A stretch of 39,653 nucleotides of DNA from positions 1 through 39,653 of the forward strand of contig NZ_JYNP01000051.1 of assembly GCF_000934755.1 (NCBI RefSeq), given 5' to 3'. Positions within the stretch are counted from its first letter, which is position 1; every line of letters begins with the position of its first letter. Shown here in pieces: positions 6,701-15,091 of this stretch. The notes under the pieces are model-generated. The model made no database searches. It worked only from the letters and a program-made list of their open reading frames with translations, and was not told the origin of the DNA. The position numbers and the translations under genes are program-made. This DNA is from Desulfonatronovibrio magnus (GTDB lineage: Bacteria; Desulfobacterota; Desulfovibrionia; Desulfovibrionales; Desulfonatronovibrionaceae).

Positions 6701-6731
6701 ATGGATTCCCCAGTCAGGCTGGGGAATCCAT
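6701..6731 (-). promoter_or_regulatory. Perfect 13-bp hairpin upstream of the transposase-like gene
   Basis: The arms ATGGATTCCCCAG (6701-6713) and CTGGGGAATCCAT (6719-6731) are perfect inverses with a 5-nt loop. The hairpin lies between the hcp stop (6789) and the downstream start (6677), 24 nt before that ATG. Neither strand has a T-run after it, so it is more likely a protein-binding or RNA-processing site than an intrinsic terminator. Confidence 0.6.
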
Positions 6732-6788
6732 AGCTGGTAGCATAATTAATGGGGTGAATCGTTACCAATACTCAAACTTAATCACTCC

Positions 6789-8486
6789 TTAGCCAAGTAT
6801 GGCCTTAAGATCTTCATCAGGGGTGGAAATGGGTTTAATGTCATAATTTTCAACAAGATAATTCAGCACATTACCGCTCAGGAAGGCAGGCAATGATGGT
6901 CCAAGCCGGATATCTTTGATTCCAAGAGCCAGCAGTGAAAGAAGAATCGCCACTGCTTTCTGTTCATACCAGGACAGAATCATAGACAAAGGCAGGTCAT
7001 TGACACCGCACTCAAAAGCATCAGCGAGAGCCATGGCAATCTTAACTGCGGAATATGCGTCATTGCACTGACCAACATCAAGAAGCCTGGGAATCCCCCC
7101 AATATCACCCAGATCCTTATCAAAAAACCTGAACTTGCCGCAAGCCAGAGTCAAAACCACGCAATCCTGTGGAACCTTCTCCACAAACTCAGTGTAGTAG
7201 TTGCGCCCCGGTTTGGCTCCGTCACATCCTGCAACCAGAAAGAAATGCTTAAGGTTGCCGCCTTTGACAGCCTCAATGACCGTTCCTGCTATAGACATAA
7301 CTGCATTTCGTCCAAAACCCACCATAACATGTCCTTTGTCTTCATCATCTGCAAAGCCGTCCATGTTCAGGGCCTTATTGATTACCGGGCTGAAGTCTTT
7401 ATCTTTTTCTCCTTTGCCAGCCATTCCTGCGGCGGCCTTGATGCGCTCCAGCAGAGACAAGCTTCCCTTATCACCATTGGCATGTGTAACTCCTGGCCAA
7501 CCCACAAGTCCTGTAGTAAAGATTCTGTCCTTGTAAGAGTCACGGGGCTTCTGAATACAATTGGTAGTCATGAGAATGGGGCCTGGAAAAGCATCAAATT
7601 CCTTATGCTGATTTTGCCAGGCTGTGCCGTAATGCCCATGAAAATGGGAATATTTTTTGAACTCAGGATAACCGTGACAAGGAAGCATCTCTCCATGAGT
7701 GTAAATATTAACACCCTTACCCTCGGTCTGCTTAAGAAGCATTTCCAGATCCTTGAGGTCATGACCTGAAACCAGGATTGCCTTGCCTTTTTTAGCTCCA
7801 AGAGGCACTTTTGTTGGTTCAGGGTGTCCATAGGTTTCAGTATTTCCGGCATCCAGAAGCTCCATAACCCGAATGTTGTTTCTTCCGCATTCCATGGCCA
7901 GTTCAATCCATTGTTCAAGGCTCAGGTCCTGGCGCAAAGTTGAAGCAAGGGCTCTCTCTACATATTCATAAACCGCATCATCTTCCTGACCAAGTATAGC
8001 AGCATGATCGGCATAGGCGCAGATCCCCTTGATACCATAAATTACAGTTTCTTTCAGTGAATGAATATCTTCATTGGGATCCTTTTCCACCATGACCCCA
8101 TGCTTTTCTCCCTGAGCTACCATACCCTCTAAGCTAACCTCGGGTGTAAAGGAGGCAGCTTCAGAATTGGGAACAGATCCCCCTGCATCTGACACCTGGG
8201 ATCTGAGTTCATCACGTAGTTTGACAGTATCTCTAACCAGCCCTGCGATTCTTTCAGAATCAAAATTTACATTGGTCAGAGTTGAAAACATGGCTTCAGA
8301 AATAAACCGACCTACTTTTTGGTCTGCTACATTTTTTTCCCTTCCAGCCATTGCAACCTCTGAAAGCCCCTTAAGAGCAAAAATCAGAAGATCCTGAAGT
8401 TCAGCAGTATCAGACTGTTTTCCACATACGCCAACCTTTGTACATCCCTCGCCCTTAGCTGTCTGTTCGCACTGATAACAAAACAT
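6789..8486 (-). CDS. hcp: Hybrid cluster protein (hydroxylamine reductase / NO reductase)
   Basis: Hcp is a cytoplasmic iron-sulfur-oxygen protein that removes nitric oxide and can reduce hydroxylamine. The 565-residue product starts MFCYQCEQ at the ATG at 8486, with AAGGAGA 8 nt upstream; ten extra upstream codons have no support. The N-terminal cluster cysteines are Cys3, Cys6, Cys15 and Cys21 (C-X2-C-X8-C-X5-C), the spacing of strict-anaerobe enzymes such as those of Desulfovibrio rather than the enterobacterial type. Hybrid-cluster ligand motifs are all present: TTNCIQ, VAGCDG (the persulfide cysteine), TLACGK and VGQCND. The gene is divergent from the hcpR-like regulator, with a shared operator region. 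Together with NrfHA it forms a nitrosative-stress set. Confidence 0.96.
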   Translation of the reverse strand: MFCYQCEQTAKGEGCTKVGVCGKQSDTAELQDLLIFALKGLSEVAMAGREKNVADQKVGRFISEAMFSTLTNVNFDSERIAGLVRDTVKLRDELRSQVSDAGGSVPNSEAASFTPEVSLEGMVAQGEKHGVMVEKDPNEDIHSLKETVIYGIKGICAYADHAAILGQEDDAVYEYVERALASTLRQDLSLEQWIELAMECGRNNIRVMELLDAGNTETYGHPEPTKVPLGAKKGKAILVSGHDLKDLEMLLKQTEGKGVNIYTHGEMLPCHGYPEFKKYSHFHGHYGTAWQNQHKEFDAFPGPILMTTNCIQKPRDSYKDRIFTTGLVGWPGVTHANGDKGSLSLLERIKAAAGMAGKGEKDKDFSPVINKALNMDGFADDEDKGHVMVGFGRNAVMSIAGTVIEAVKGGNLKHFFLVAGCDGAKPGRNYYTEFVEKVPQDCVVLTLACGKFRFFDKDLGDIGGIPRLLDVGQCNDAYSAVKIAMALADAFECGVNDLPLSMILSWYEQKAVAILLSLLALGIKDIRLGPSLPAFLSGNVLNYLVENYDIKPISTPDEDLKAILG

Positions 8487-8543
8487 AATTATTCTCCTTG
8501 TATGGTTTAAGTTCAAATTACTACGTTCCCCTGTTCGTTCTGA

Positions 8544-8572
8544 TTGCTAACCTACATCTTTATTGCTATAAC
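8544..8572 (+). promoter_or_regulatory. Candidate promoter of the hcpR-like gene
   Basis: A -35 TTGCTA (8544-8549) and a -10 TATAAC (8567-8572) are separated by 17 bp; TG two bases before the -10 makes an extended -10. Transcription would start about 8579, inside the operator at 8576-8589, which predicts autorepression. Confidence 0.5.
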
Positions 8573-8575
8573 ACA

Positions 8576-8589
8576 TTGACCTAAGTCAA
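8576..8589. promoter_or_regulatory. HcpR-type operator between hcp and hcpR
   Basis: TTGACCTAAGTCAA is a dyad of TTGAC half-sites with a 4-nt spacer, the form reported for HcpR sites in Desulfovibrio-type bacteria. It lies about 97 bp upstream of the hcp start and about 20 bp upstream of the regulator start, so one site could serve both directions. Confidence 0.75.
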
Positions 8590-8602
8590 AAGGATTCAAA
8601 AA

Positions 8603-9277
8603 ATGAAAAAAAAACTGCAAATATTCCAAATTTTTTCCTCCCTTCCTCAGGAGCATATTAAAAGTCTGGAAAAAATTTCACAGACGAGAAAATATTCATC
8701 AGGAAAGACCATCTTTATGGAAAACGATCCTGGAAATGGCTTTTACGGAATCAGTGAGGGCAAAGTAAAAATATACAAAAGCTCACCTTTTGGAAAAGAG
8801 CATATTTTGCACATTTTCGGACCTGGAGAGATATTTGCAGAAGTTGCGGTCTTTGCCGGCATGAACTTTCCAGCCAATGCCCTGGCTCTTGAGGACAGCA
8901 GCTTAATATTTTTTCCCAGAAACAGATTTCGTGCTTTGCTGGCCGAAAATCCTGATCTGAGCATGAATCTGCTGGGCCTTATGTCCATGCGTCTCAGGCA
9001 AATGGTGGCTAAAGTCGAGGAATTGAGTCTCAAGGAAGTTCCGGCCAGGCTGGCTGCGCACCTGCTTTTGCTGCGTGAAGATACAGGTAAAGACGAATTT
9101 CAGCTCGATGTAAACAAAACTCAATTGGCCGCGCTACTGGGGACTATTCCGGAGACCCTGTCCAGAGTGATTCGCAAGATGAAAGAAGAGAAAATGATTA
9201 CCATTAAGGGAAGCAAGGTAGGCATTCTCGACATTAACAATCTTAATAATCTGGCAGAAGGGTCTGTCAAACTTTGA
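8603..9277 (+). CDS. hcpR: Crp/Fnr-family regulator, HcpR-like
   Basis: The 224-residue product has a cyclic-nucleotide-binding-like sensor fold (about residues 10-120), a long dimerisation helix (about 120-145) and a C-terminal winged helix-turn-helix (TQLAALLGTIPETLSRVIRKM). It lacks the N-terminal cysteines of Fnr, so it should not bind a 4Fe-4S cluster; HcpR proteins are reported to sense nitric oxide, in studied cases through heme. Divergent placement to hcp and the TTGAC-N4-GTCAA site in between support the HcpR assignment. The start is the ATG at 8603, close behind the operator. The family is certain; the exact subgroup rests on context. Confidence 0.85.
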   Translation: MKKKLQIFQIFSSLPQEHIKSLEKISQTRKYSSGKTIFMENDPGNGFYGISEGKVKIYKSSPFGKEHILHIFGPGEIFAEVAVFAGMNFPANALALEDSSLIFFPRNRFRALLAENPDLSMNLLGLMSMRLRQMVAKVEELSLKEVPARLAAHLLLLREDTGKDEFQLDVNKTQLAALLGTIPETLSRVIRKMKEEKMITIKGSKVGILDINNLNNLAEGSVKL

Positions 9278-9386
9278 TTGAGTTATCATCATGTTGAGTG
9301 CCACTGGCTTTCAGTGGGTTGTGTGACATCAGCCTTCTGAAATAATTGACATAAAATTGTAGTTACTTGAAGGATGGGTATTAACC

Positions 9387-10019
9387 ATGAAAGAGTTTGC
9401 AATTTTTTTCTGGGTTTTGTCCCTTTGCGTTTTTTGCCCGGCTGTGGCAATGGATGAGAATCACGAATTTTATGAAATTCCAGCATGGCCTGAACTAATC
9501 GATGAACTGCGCCAGGGAGGTTTTGTGCTTTACATGCGCCATGGCAGAACAGACTCATCTCAGCCGGATCAGGTCCCCATGGATCTTGATGACTGCTCTA
9601 CACAGCGTCCCCTCACTGATGAAGGCAGACAGGAGATCATTCAGGTGGGACAGGCTATAATAGACTCCGGCATACCTGTTAAAGATGTTGTAAGCAGTCC
9701 TTTATGCAGGGCAAAAGAATCTGCACGACTGGCATTCGGGGACAACATTGTGGTGGAAGAAAACCTTATGTATACAGCTCATCTGACCAGTGAAGAAAAA
9801 ATACCAATAGTGGAGAAAACCAGAGAACTGGTATCAAAGCCTGTTGAAGAGCCGGGTATGAACAGAATACTCGTAGCCCATGCCCCAAACCTGGCAGACT
9901 TGATGGATTACTTTCCTGAAGTCGAAGGAACAGTTGTAATCTTTAAACCGTTGGGCCAGGGCGAATTTGAATACATGGCCAGCATATTACCTCATGAATG
10001 GGGTCAGTTTATACCATGA
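9387..10019 (+). CDS. Exported histidine phosphatase family protein (SixA/phosphoglycerate-mutase fold)
   Basis: The 210-residue product begins with a signal-peptide-like segment (hydrophobic residues 4-20, possible cleavage after AVA or AVAM), so it is predicted periplasmic. The catalytic RHG motif is at 51-53 with nucleophile His52. The second motif [11 protein letters not shown] and the distal His165 (LVAHAPN) complete a histidine phosphatase site. The stretch [20 protein letters not shown] and [15 protein letters not shown] is typical of a widespread exported proteobacterial subfamily of unknown substrate. The stop overlaps the start of the next gene, a hybrid kinase with an HPt domain, as ATGA. 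In E. coli SixA dephosphorylates an HPt domain, but the predicted export here argues against the same mechanism. The start has GGATGG upstream. Confidence 0.85.
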   Translation: MKEFAIFFWVLSLCVFCPAVAMDENHEFYEIPAWPELIDELRQGGFVLYMRHGRTDSSQPDQVPMDLDDCSTQRPLTDEGRQEIIQVGQAIIDSGIPVKDVVSSPLCRAKESARLAFGDNIVVEENLMYTAHLTSEEKIPIVEKTRELVSKPVEEPGMNRILVAHAPNLADLMDYFPEVEGTVVIFKPLGQGEFEYMASILPHEWGQFIP

Positions 10020-12325
10020 AACCTGCTGCCAAATCATATCTGACTCAAATTCTGAAGTTTCTGTTTCCGGTTGCGCTCATGGCTTTACTGGGCGTAACCG
10101 TTACTGTAGCTTCACTGTATACTCTTAAACAGCAGTCAGATTCAAGCCTGAAACAAAATATCAGTCAGTTAGACATCATTGTTGAAGCCAATGAAATCAA
10201 TGAAAGCATTGATCAACATCATAACATCATAAGTGATGCGCTGGATGCTGCACTGGCAGGTGAAAAATCCATGCTGCAGCTTTATCGGATACACTCGCGG
10301 GTTGTTGATAAAATGGCTGTACTTAGTGACAGAGTGAGCAGTCTGGCTGACTCCATAGTGTCTCTTGACATGATTTATGCCAGTGAAGTTGAAATGATGC
10401 TTGATGAGTTTGCAAGCTATCGCTCCTTTGTGATCATGGCCACTGACATCATAGCCATAGATCCTGATGTAGCGCAAAGGCACATTATTGATGCGCAGGA
10501 TCATTATATTCAATACTCCTACCATGCCCTCAGGGTATCATCCCTGCTCTCTGAGTCCACGAGAAACTCCATCACCCATGGAGCAGAGCTTATCAACAAT
10601 GTTTATTATCGATCTTTATGGTCCAGCATTCTGGGTCTGATAGTGGTGACCGCTATTGCGGGCTTTATGGCCAGATCCATGACCAGAAGCCTGCTTGATC
10701 TTGTGGAAAAGACCAGGGAAGCCAGTAAAGCCAAAGGAGAATTCCTGGCCAATATGAGCCATGAAATCAGAACCCCACTCAATGGGATTATCGGCATGAC
10801 CGGTCTGCTGTTAGACACTCCTTTGAACAGGGAACAGGGCAAATATGCCCGAACCATACAATCCAGCGGCGAAAGCCTCATGCACATAGTCAATGATATT
10901 TTGGACTTCTCCAAGATTGAAGCCCGGAAAATGAATCTGGAAACAAGACAGTTCCATCTTGGACTCCTTTTAGATGAAGTTGTGGCCATCCTGTGTTTTA
11001 AGGCTGAAGAAAAAAATCTGACTTTCGGATACGAAATAGCTCCTCAGGTACCCAAAGTGATACATGGTGACCCTGACAGATTAAAACAGATATTAATCAA
11101 CCTGGCTGGCAATGCCATCAAGTTCACTGAAAAGGGCAGTGTATCCATCCAGGTATCCCCTGAAAACATGCACGACAAACATCTCACGCTTATGTTCAGA
11201 GTCAGTGACACCGGGATAGGAATACCAGCTCATATGCAGGACAGGCTGTTCTCACCCTTTTCACAGGCAGACGGATCATCATCAAGAAAATTTGGAGGAA
11301 CAGGTCTGGGCCTGGTTATTTCAAAGCAACTTGCTGAGTTAATGGGTGGATCTACGGGTTTTGAAAGCGTTGAACATCAGAGATCTGTTTTCTGGTTTAC
11401 TGCCCGGTTTACAGTTGGCGATCAAAGCTGTGTCCAGGAACTTGAGCAGAGCTCTGAAACGAAAACCAATGCTCAGCAGTATACAGATTATAACAGTCTG
11501 AAAATCAGAATACTCATGGTGGAGGACAATCATACCAATCAGCAGGTAGCCACAGCTGTACTCAAAAAGATGGGTATTAACAATCTTGAATTCGCGGGGA
11601 ATGGTCTTGAGGCTTTGAACATTCTAAGCTTGAGAAATTTTGATCTGATCCTCATGGACTGTCAGATGCCTGAAATGGACGGCTTTGAGGCTTCGCAAAA
11701 AATCCGCCAGGGCCAGGCCGGAAAAGCGGCACAAAACACTCCCATCATTGCCATGACCGCTTATGCCATGGCTGGAGACCGGGAAAAATGCCTGCAGGCC
11801 GGCATGGATGACTACCTGACCAAACCCATCAATCCTGATCTTTTGCGCAAGACAATAGACAAGCATTTAACCTTGACAGCACCACATGAAAAAGAAGCTC
11901 CACAGGCTGAACCTGCAGAGGGACAGAGCCAAAATCTATACCCGGCACAGGGCATTGATACCTCTGCTATTCTGGATGAGTCGGGATTCATGGACAGGGT
12001 GGGTAATGACTGCGAATTGTTTGCTGAAATACTTGGCATCGCCGGCAAAGAGCTGCCTGAACGTGCTGCACAATTGTCTGCAGCCATGTGTGAAAAGAAC
12101 ATCGAATCAGTAGCCCGTATCGCTCATAATATCAAAGGTACTGCTGCCAATATTTCAGCATCAAGACTTCAAAAGGTAGCACTTGACCTGGAAATGGCCT
12201 GTACAGCAGACGATCCGGACCAGGTCTTGACCCTGGAGCAGGAATTGAAGAAGGAACTTCACATTTTGATGAATTTACTGAATGAAAAGCTTGGCAGCAA
12301 TGATTGCAAGCAGGGCAATAATTAG
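10016..12325 (+). CDS. Hybrid sensor histidine kinase with receiver and HPt domains
   Basis: The 769-residue product has an N-terminal membrane helix (about 13-35), a periplasmic helical sensor region, and a second helix (about 197-217). There follow a kinase core with H-box [11 protein letters not shown] (His249), N-box [16 protein letters not shown] and [13 protein letters not shown], a receiver domain with phospho-acceptor Asp548 ([14 protein letters not shown]) and KP signature DDYLTKPI, and a C-terminal HPt with His704 ([13 protein letters not shown]). It is a full ArcB/BarA-like phosphorelay protein. The output response regulator is not in the window. I use the ATG at 10016 because it overlaps the previous stop as ATGA; the ATG at 9998 has no ribosome-binding site. 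The gene ends exactly where the convergent epimerase gene ends, with no terminator between. Confidence 0.92.
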   Translation: MKPAAKSYLTQILKFLFPVALMALLGVTVTVASLYTLKQQSDSSLKQNISQLDIIVEANEINESIDQHHNIISDALDAALAGEKSMLQLYRIHSRVVDKMAVLSDRVSSLADSIVSLDMIYASEVEMMLDEFASYRSFVIMATDIIAIDPDVAQRHIIDAQDHYIQYSYHALRVSSLLSESTRNSITHGAELINNVYYRSLWSSILGLIVVTAIAGFMARSMTRSLLDLVEKTREASKAKGEFLANMSHEIRTPLNGIIGMTGLLLDTPLNREQGKYARTIQSSGESLMHIVNDILDFSKIEARKMNLETRQFHLGLLLDEVVAILCFKAEEKNLTFGYEIAPQVPKVIHGDPDRLKQILINLAGNAIKFTEKGSVSIQVSPENMHDKHLTLMFRVSDTGIGIPAHMQDRLFSPFSQADGSSSRKFGGTGLGLVISKQLAELMGGSTGFESVEHQRSVFWFTARFTVGDQSCVQELEQSSETKTNAQQYTDYNSLKIRILMVEDNHTNQQVATAVLKKMGINNLEFAGNGLEALNILSLRNFDLILMDCQMPEMDGFEASQKIRQGQAGKAAQNTPIIAMTAYAMAGDREKCLQAGMDDYLTKPINPDLLRKTIDKHLTLTAPHEKEAPQAEPAEGQSQNLYPAQGIDTSAILDESGFMDRVGNDCELFAEILGIAGKELPERAAQLSAAMCEKNIESVARIAHNIKGTAANISASRLQKVALDLEMACTADDPDQVLTLEQELKKELHILMNLLNEKLGSNDCKQGNN

Positions 12326-13375
12326 CTATTCTCCAAAAAAATCCCTGTACCATTCAACAAATTTACTTATCCCATCTTCAACACTGGTGTCCGGCTTATA
12401 ACCCAGATCCTGAATCAAGTCTTCTACATCAGCATAAGTACTCGGCACATCCCCTGGTTGCAGAGGCATGAAATTGATTTTGGCTTTTTTACCAAGAACC
12501 TTTTCCAGGGTTTTGATAAAGTCCATGAGCTGAACTGGATTGTTATTACCAATGTTATATAGCTTGTAGGGAGCCTTAGAGGTACAAGGGTCGGGTTTTT
12601 TGCCGTCCCAGGCCTGATTGCCCTCAGGTATACGGTCTATTACCCGGATTACTCCTTCAACTATATCGTCTATATATGTAAAATCCCTTTGCATATCACC
12701 GTTATTAAAAACATTCATTGGCTTGTCATGGAGAATGGCCTGGGTGAACAAAAATAGAGCCATGTCCGGACGCCCCCAGGGTCCGTAGACTGTGAAAAAT
12801 CTGAGCCCGGTGCAGGGCAGACCATAAAGATGGGCATAGGTATGAGCCATTAACTCGTTGCTTTTTTTGGTAGCTGCGTACAGGCTGATGGGATGATCCA
12901 CATTATCATGGGTGGAAAAGGGCTGGACTTCATTAAGCCCGTATACACTGGAGCTGCTGGCAAATACAAAATGTTCCAGATTATTGTGTCTGCAGCATTC
13001 CAGAAGGTTCACATAACCAACCACATTGGAATCCACATACGCATGGGGGTTGGTCAGGCTGTATCTTACTCCTGCCTGAGCAGCGAGATTGCATACCCGG
13101 TCAAACTGCTGCTTCTTAAAGAGCTGCTCCAGATTATCGCGGTCCTCAAGATTGAGCTTAACGAATTTAAGGTTGGGATACTTGCCGGAGGTAAGAAGCC
13201 TGTTGTATTCATAGGGTCCGGAAAAGCCTGAATGTTCAAGACGGCCATACTTAACCCCCACATCATAATAGTCATTGATATTGTCAACGCCCACAACTTC
13301 ATCCCCGCGCTTTGCAAGGGCAAGGGCGAGATGGAATCCAATAAATCCGGCTGTGCCGGTGATTAGTATTTTCAT
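12326..13375 (-). CDS. NAD-dependent nucleotide-sugar epimerase (UDP-glucuronate 4-epimerase-like)
   Basis: The 349-residue product is an extended short-chain dehydrogenase: NAD-binding [11 protein letters not shown] at 7-17, catalytic YAATKKS (Tyr-X3-Lys), and a C-terminal substrate domain. The pattern [17 protein letters not shown] and [20 protein letters not shown] is characteristic of UDP-glucuronate 4-epimerases (EC 5.1.3.6; LspL/CapI/GAE type), which make UDP-galacturonate for surface polysaccharide. It lies 53 bp downstream of a nucleotide-sugar dehydrogenase on the same strand, so the pair probably act in sequence. If the dehydrogenase acts on UDP-GlcNAc, the true substrate could be the GlcNAc-derived uronate. 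The family is certain, the substrate probable. Confidence 0.88.
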   Translation of the reverse strand: MKILITGTAGFIGFHLALALAKRGDEVVGVDNINDYYDVGVKYGRLEHSGFSGPYEYNRLLTSGKYPNLKFVKLNLEDRDNLEQLFKKQQFDRVCNLAAQAGVRYSLTNPHAYVDSNVVGYVNLLECCRHNNLEHFVFASSSSVYGLNEVQPFSTHDNVDHPISLYAATKKSNELMAHTYAHLYGLPCTGLRFFTVYGPWGRPDMALFLFTQAILHDKPMNVFNNGDMQRDFTYIDDIVEGVIRVIDRIPEGNQAWDGKKPDPCTSKAPYKLYNIGNNNPVQLMDFIKTLEKVLGKKAKINFMPLQPGDVPSTYADVEDLIQDLGYKPDTSVEDGISKFVEWYRDFFGE

Positions 13376-13428
13376 AGTGCCATTTATTAGTTACAGGTTG
13401 TCAGTGACCATGCTCAGGGAGAGCATTG

Positions 13429-14730
13429 CTATGCCCGAAATATCCTGTCAGGTATATCCGAGAAAAATCCCCTGGTATCAAGGACCGGAGCGCTCAGTGC
13501 ATGAGGGTTGATGTCTTTATAAGCCTGGTGTGCCGTGCACAAAATAATCAGATCATAGTCTCCTTCCCATGGGCTTGACTTCCTGCCTGCATAATGAGCG
13601 TATTCCCTTGACGGCCTTATGACAGGAACAAACGGGTCATTATAATAAACCTGCGCTCCTTTGTGCTCCAGAAGTTCCATAATTCGATATGTCGGAGACT
13701 CACGGTCATCATCCACCTCAGCCTTGTAAGCCAGTCCAAGCAAGAGCACCTTGGAGTTTTTCAAAGGCTTTTCAAAATCATTGAGTACTTCTGTAGCACG
13801 CTGTACCACAAAATAGGGCATGGATGTATTGATCTCCCCTGCAAGCTCAATAAATCTGGTGGCTACGTCGTACTCCCTGGCCTTCCAGGTCAGGTAGAAT
13901 GGATCAATGGGAATGCAGTGCCCCCCAAGCCCGGGCCCCGGATAAAAAGGCATAAAACCAAAAGGCTTGGTGGATGCAGCCCTGACCACTTCGAAGATGT
14001 CAATATCCATCTTCATAAATGCAGTTTTAAGCTCATTGACTAAAGCAATGTTTACACTTCTGAATATATTTTCCATGAGTTTTACTGCTTCTGCAGCCTG
14101 AGTAGATGAAACAGGAACGACTTTATCTATAACTTGTCCGTAAAGGGCAAGGCCTGCTTCCATGCAGTCCGGAGTAACTCCGCCGCAAACTTTGGGGATG
14201 GTGCGAGTGTTGAAGTCAGGATTTCCCGGGTCTTCACGTTCAGGAGAATATACGAGGAAAATGTTCTGACCAACTGAATACCCAGCCTTTTCAATGCGTG
14301 GTTTCAATTCTTCATCTGTTGTGCCGGGATAAGTCGTGGACTCTAAGGAAATAATCTGGCCGGGCCGCAGGTGAGGCAATATCTCTTCTAAAGACGAGAT
14401 CACATATGACAGGTCAGGTTCACGGTGCTTATCCAAAGGAGTTGGCACACAGAGGATCAGAGCGTCAGCTTGCTCAGCTTGAGAAAAGTCGGTACTGCAC
14501 TGGAGTTTGCCTGAGTTTACGTAAGTTTTGAGGGGTTCTGAAGGGATATGTTTGATATAACTTTTGCCAAGCATGAGCTGGTCAACTTTGGCCTGGTCAA
14601 CATCCAGACCAAGGACCCGATAACCTACCTCTAAATAACGCAGTACCAAGGGCAGCCCAACATATCCCAGACCCACTACTCCGATAAGGGCCTGACGCGT
14701 GTTGAGTTTGTCAAGTAATGAAGTTTTCAT
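13429..14730 (-). CDS. UDP-sugar 6-dehydrogenase (WbpA/UDP-GlcNAc dehydrogenase-like)
   Basis: The 433-residue enzyme oxidises a UDP-hexose to the uronate with two NAD+. The N-terminal Rossmann domain has GLGYVGLPL. The catalytic region has FLVYSPEREDPGN and the cysteine motif GPGLGGHCIPIDPFYL. The C-terminal domain has LGLAYKAEVDDDRESP. The SPERxxPGN form fits UDP-GlcNAc/UDP-ManNAc dehydrogenases (WbpA, EC 1.1.1.136) better than UDP-glucose dehydrogenase. I place the start at the ATG at 14730 (AAAGG 6 nt upstream); a GTG 13 codons earlier lacks a usable site. The 433-residue length is normal. It forms a probable two-gene operon with the epimerase downstream for acidic surface sugars; no glycosyltransferases are nearby. 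Confidence 0.87.
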   Translation of the reverse strand: MKTSLLDKLNTRQALIGVVGLGYVGLPLVLRYLEVGYRVLGLDVDQAKVDQLMLGKSYIKHIPSEPLKTYVNSGKLQCSTDFSQAEQADALILCVPTPLDKHREPDLSYVISSLEEILPHLRPGQIISLESTTYPGTTDEELKPRIEKAGYSVGQNIFLVYSPEREDPGNPDFNTRTIPKVCGGVTPDCMEAGLALYGQVIDKVVPVSSTQAAEAVKLMENIFRSVNIALVNELKTAFMKMDIDIFEVVRAASTKPFGFMPFYPGPGLGGHCIPIDPFYLTWKAREYDVATRFIELAGEINTSMPYFVVQRATEVLNDFEKPLKNSKVLLLGLAYKAEVDDDRESPTYRIMELLEHKGAQVYYNDPFVPVIRPSREYAHYAGRKSSPWEGDYDLIILCTAHQAYKDINPHALSAPVLDTRGFFSDIPDRIFRA

Positions 14731-14890
14731 TTGAAACCTTTCAATTGCTGAAGGAAAATGCAGGTTCACCCCGCAACATGGTGAACAGTTACACCAATTT
14801 TAAAAAAACGACGAAGAAAGACTATCTTTTATCACGAAAAAAAGCTATTCAAAAAATGAACTTGGCTACAAGCTCTCGAGTCTCATATCC

Positions 14891-14928
14891 CCAAAAAAAA
14901 GAGTTACTGAATTTATTCAGTAACTCCT
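14891..14928 (-). terminator. Rho-independent terminator after tRNA-Lys
   Basis: GAGTTACTGAAT (14901-14912) and ATTCAGTAACTC (14915-14926) are perfect inverses. On the minus strand the stem is followed by eight T residues (complement of 14893-14900). It lies 10 bp beyond the tRNA 3' end. Confidence 0.85.
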
Positions 14929-14937
14929 TGAAATATT

Positions 14938-15013
14938 TGGTGGGCCACCAAGGAATCGAACCTTGAACCTCCGGATTAAGAGTCCGCTGCTCTGCCAATT
15001 GAGCTAGTGGCCC
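14938..15013 (-). tRNA. tRNA-Lys (anticodon CUU)
   Basis: The minus strand folds as a 76-nt cloverleaf with encoded 3' CCA. The acceptor stem pairs GGGCCAC with GTGGCCC, and the T-arm contains GGTTCGATTCC. The anticodon loop CTCTTAA places CTT at positions 34-36, reading AAG lysine codons. An intrinsic terminator follows at 14891-14928. Confidence 0.96.
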
Positions 15014-15091
15014 ACTTTGTGTATCTGCAGTCAATGAAACGAAATTTCTAATTCCACTTCATACCAACTGTCAAGTGAAACTTTTACTTAA

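Noticed and set aside
9301-9317. Hairpin CCACTG-N5-CAGTGG as terminator of hcpR
   Set aside because: The stem is only 6 bp and no T-run follows.
14731-14769. Thirteen-codon upstream extension of the sugar dehydrogenase from a GTG
   Set aside because: No usable ribosome-binding site; the ATG at 14730 has one and gives the normal family length.
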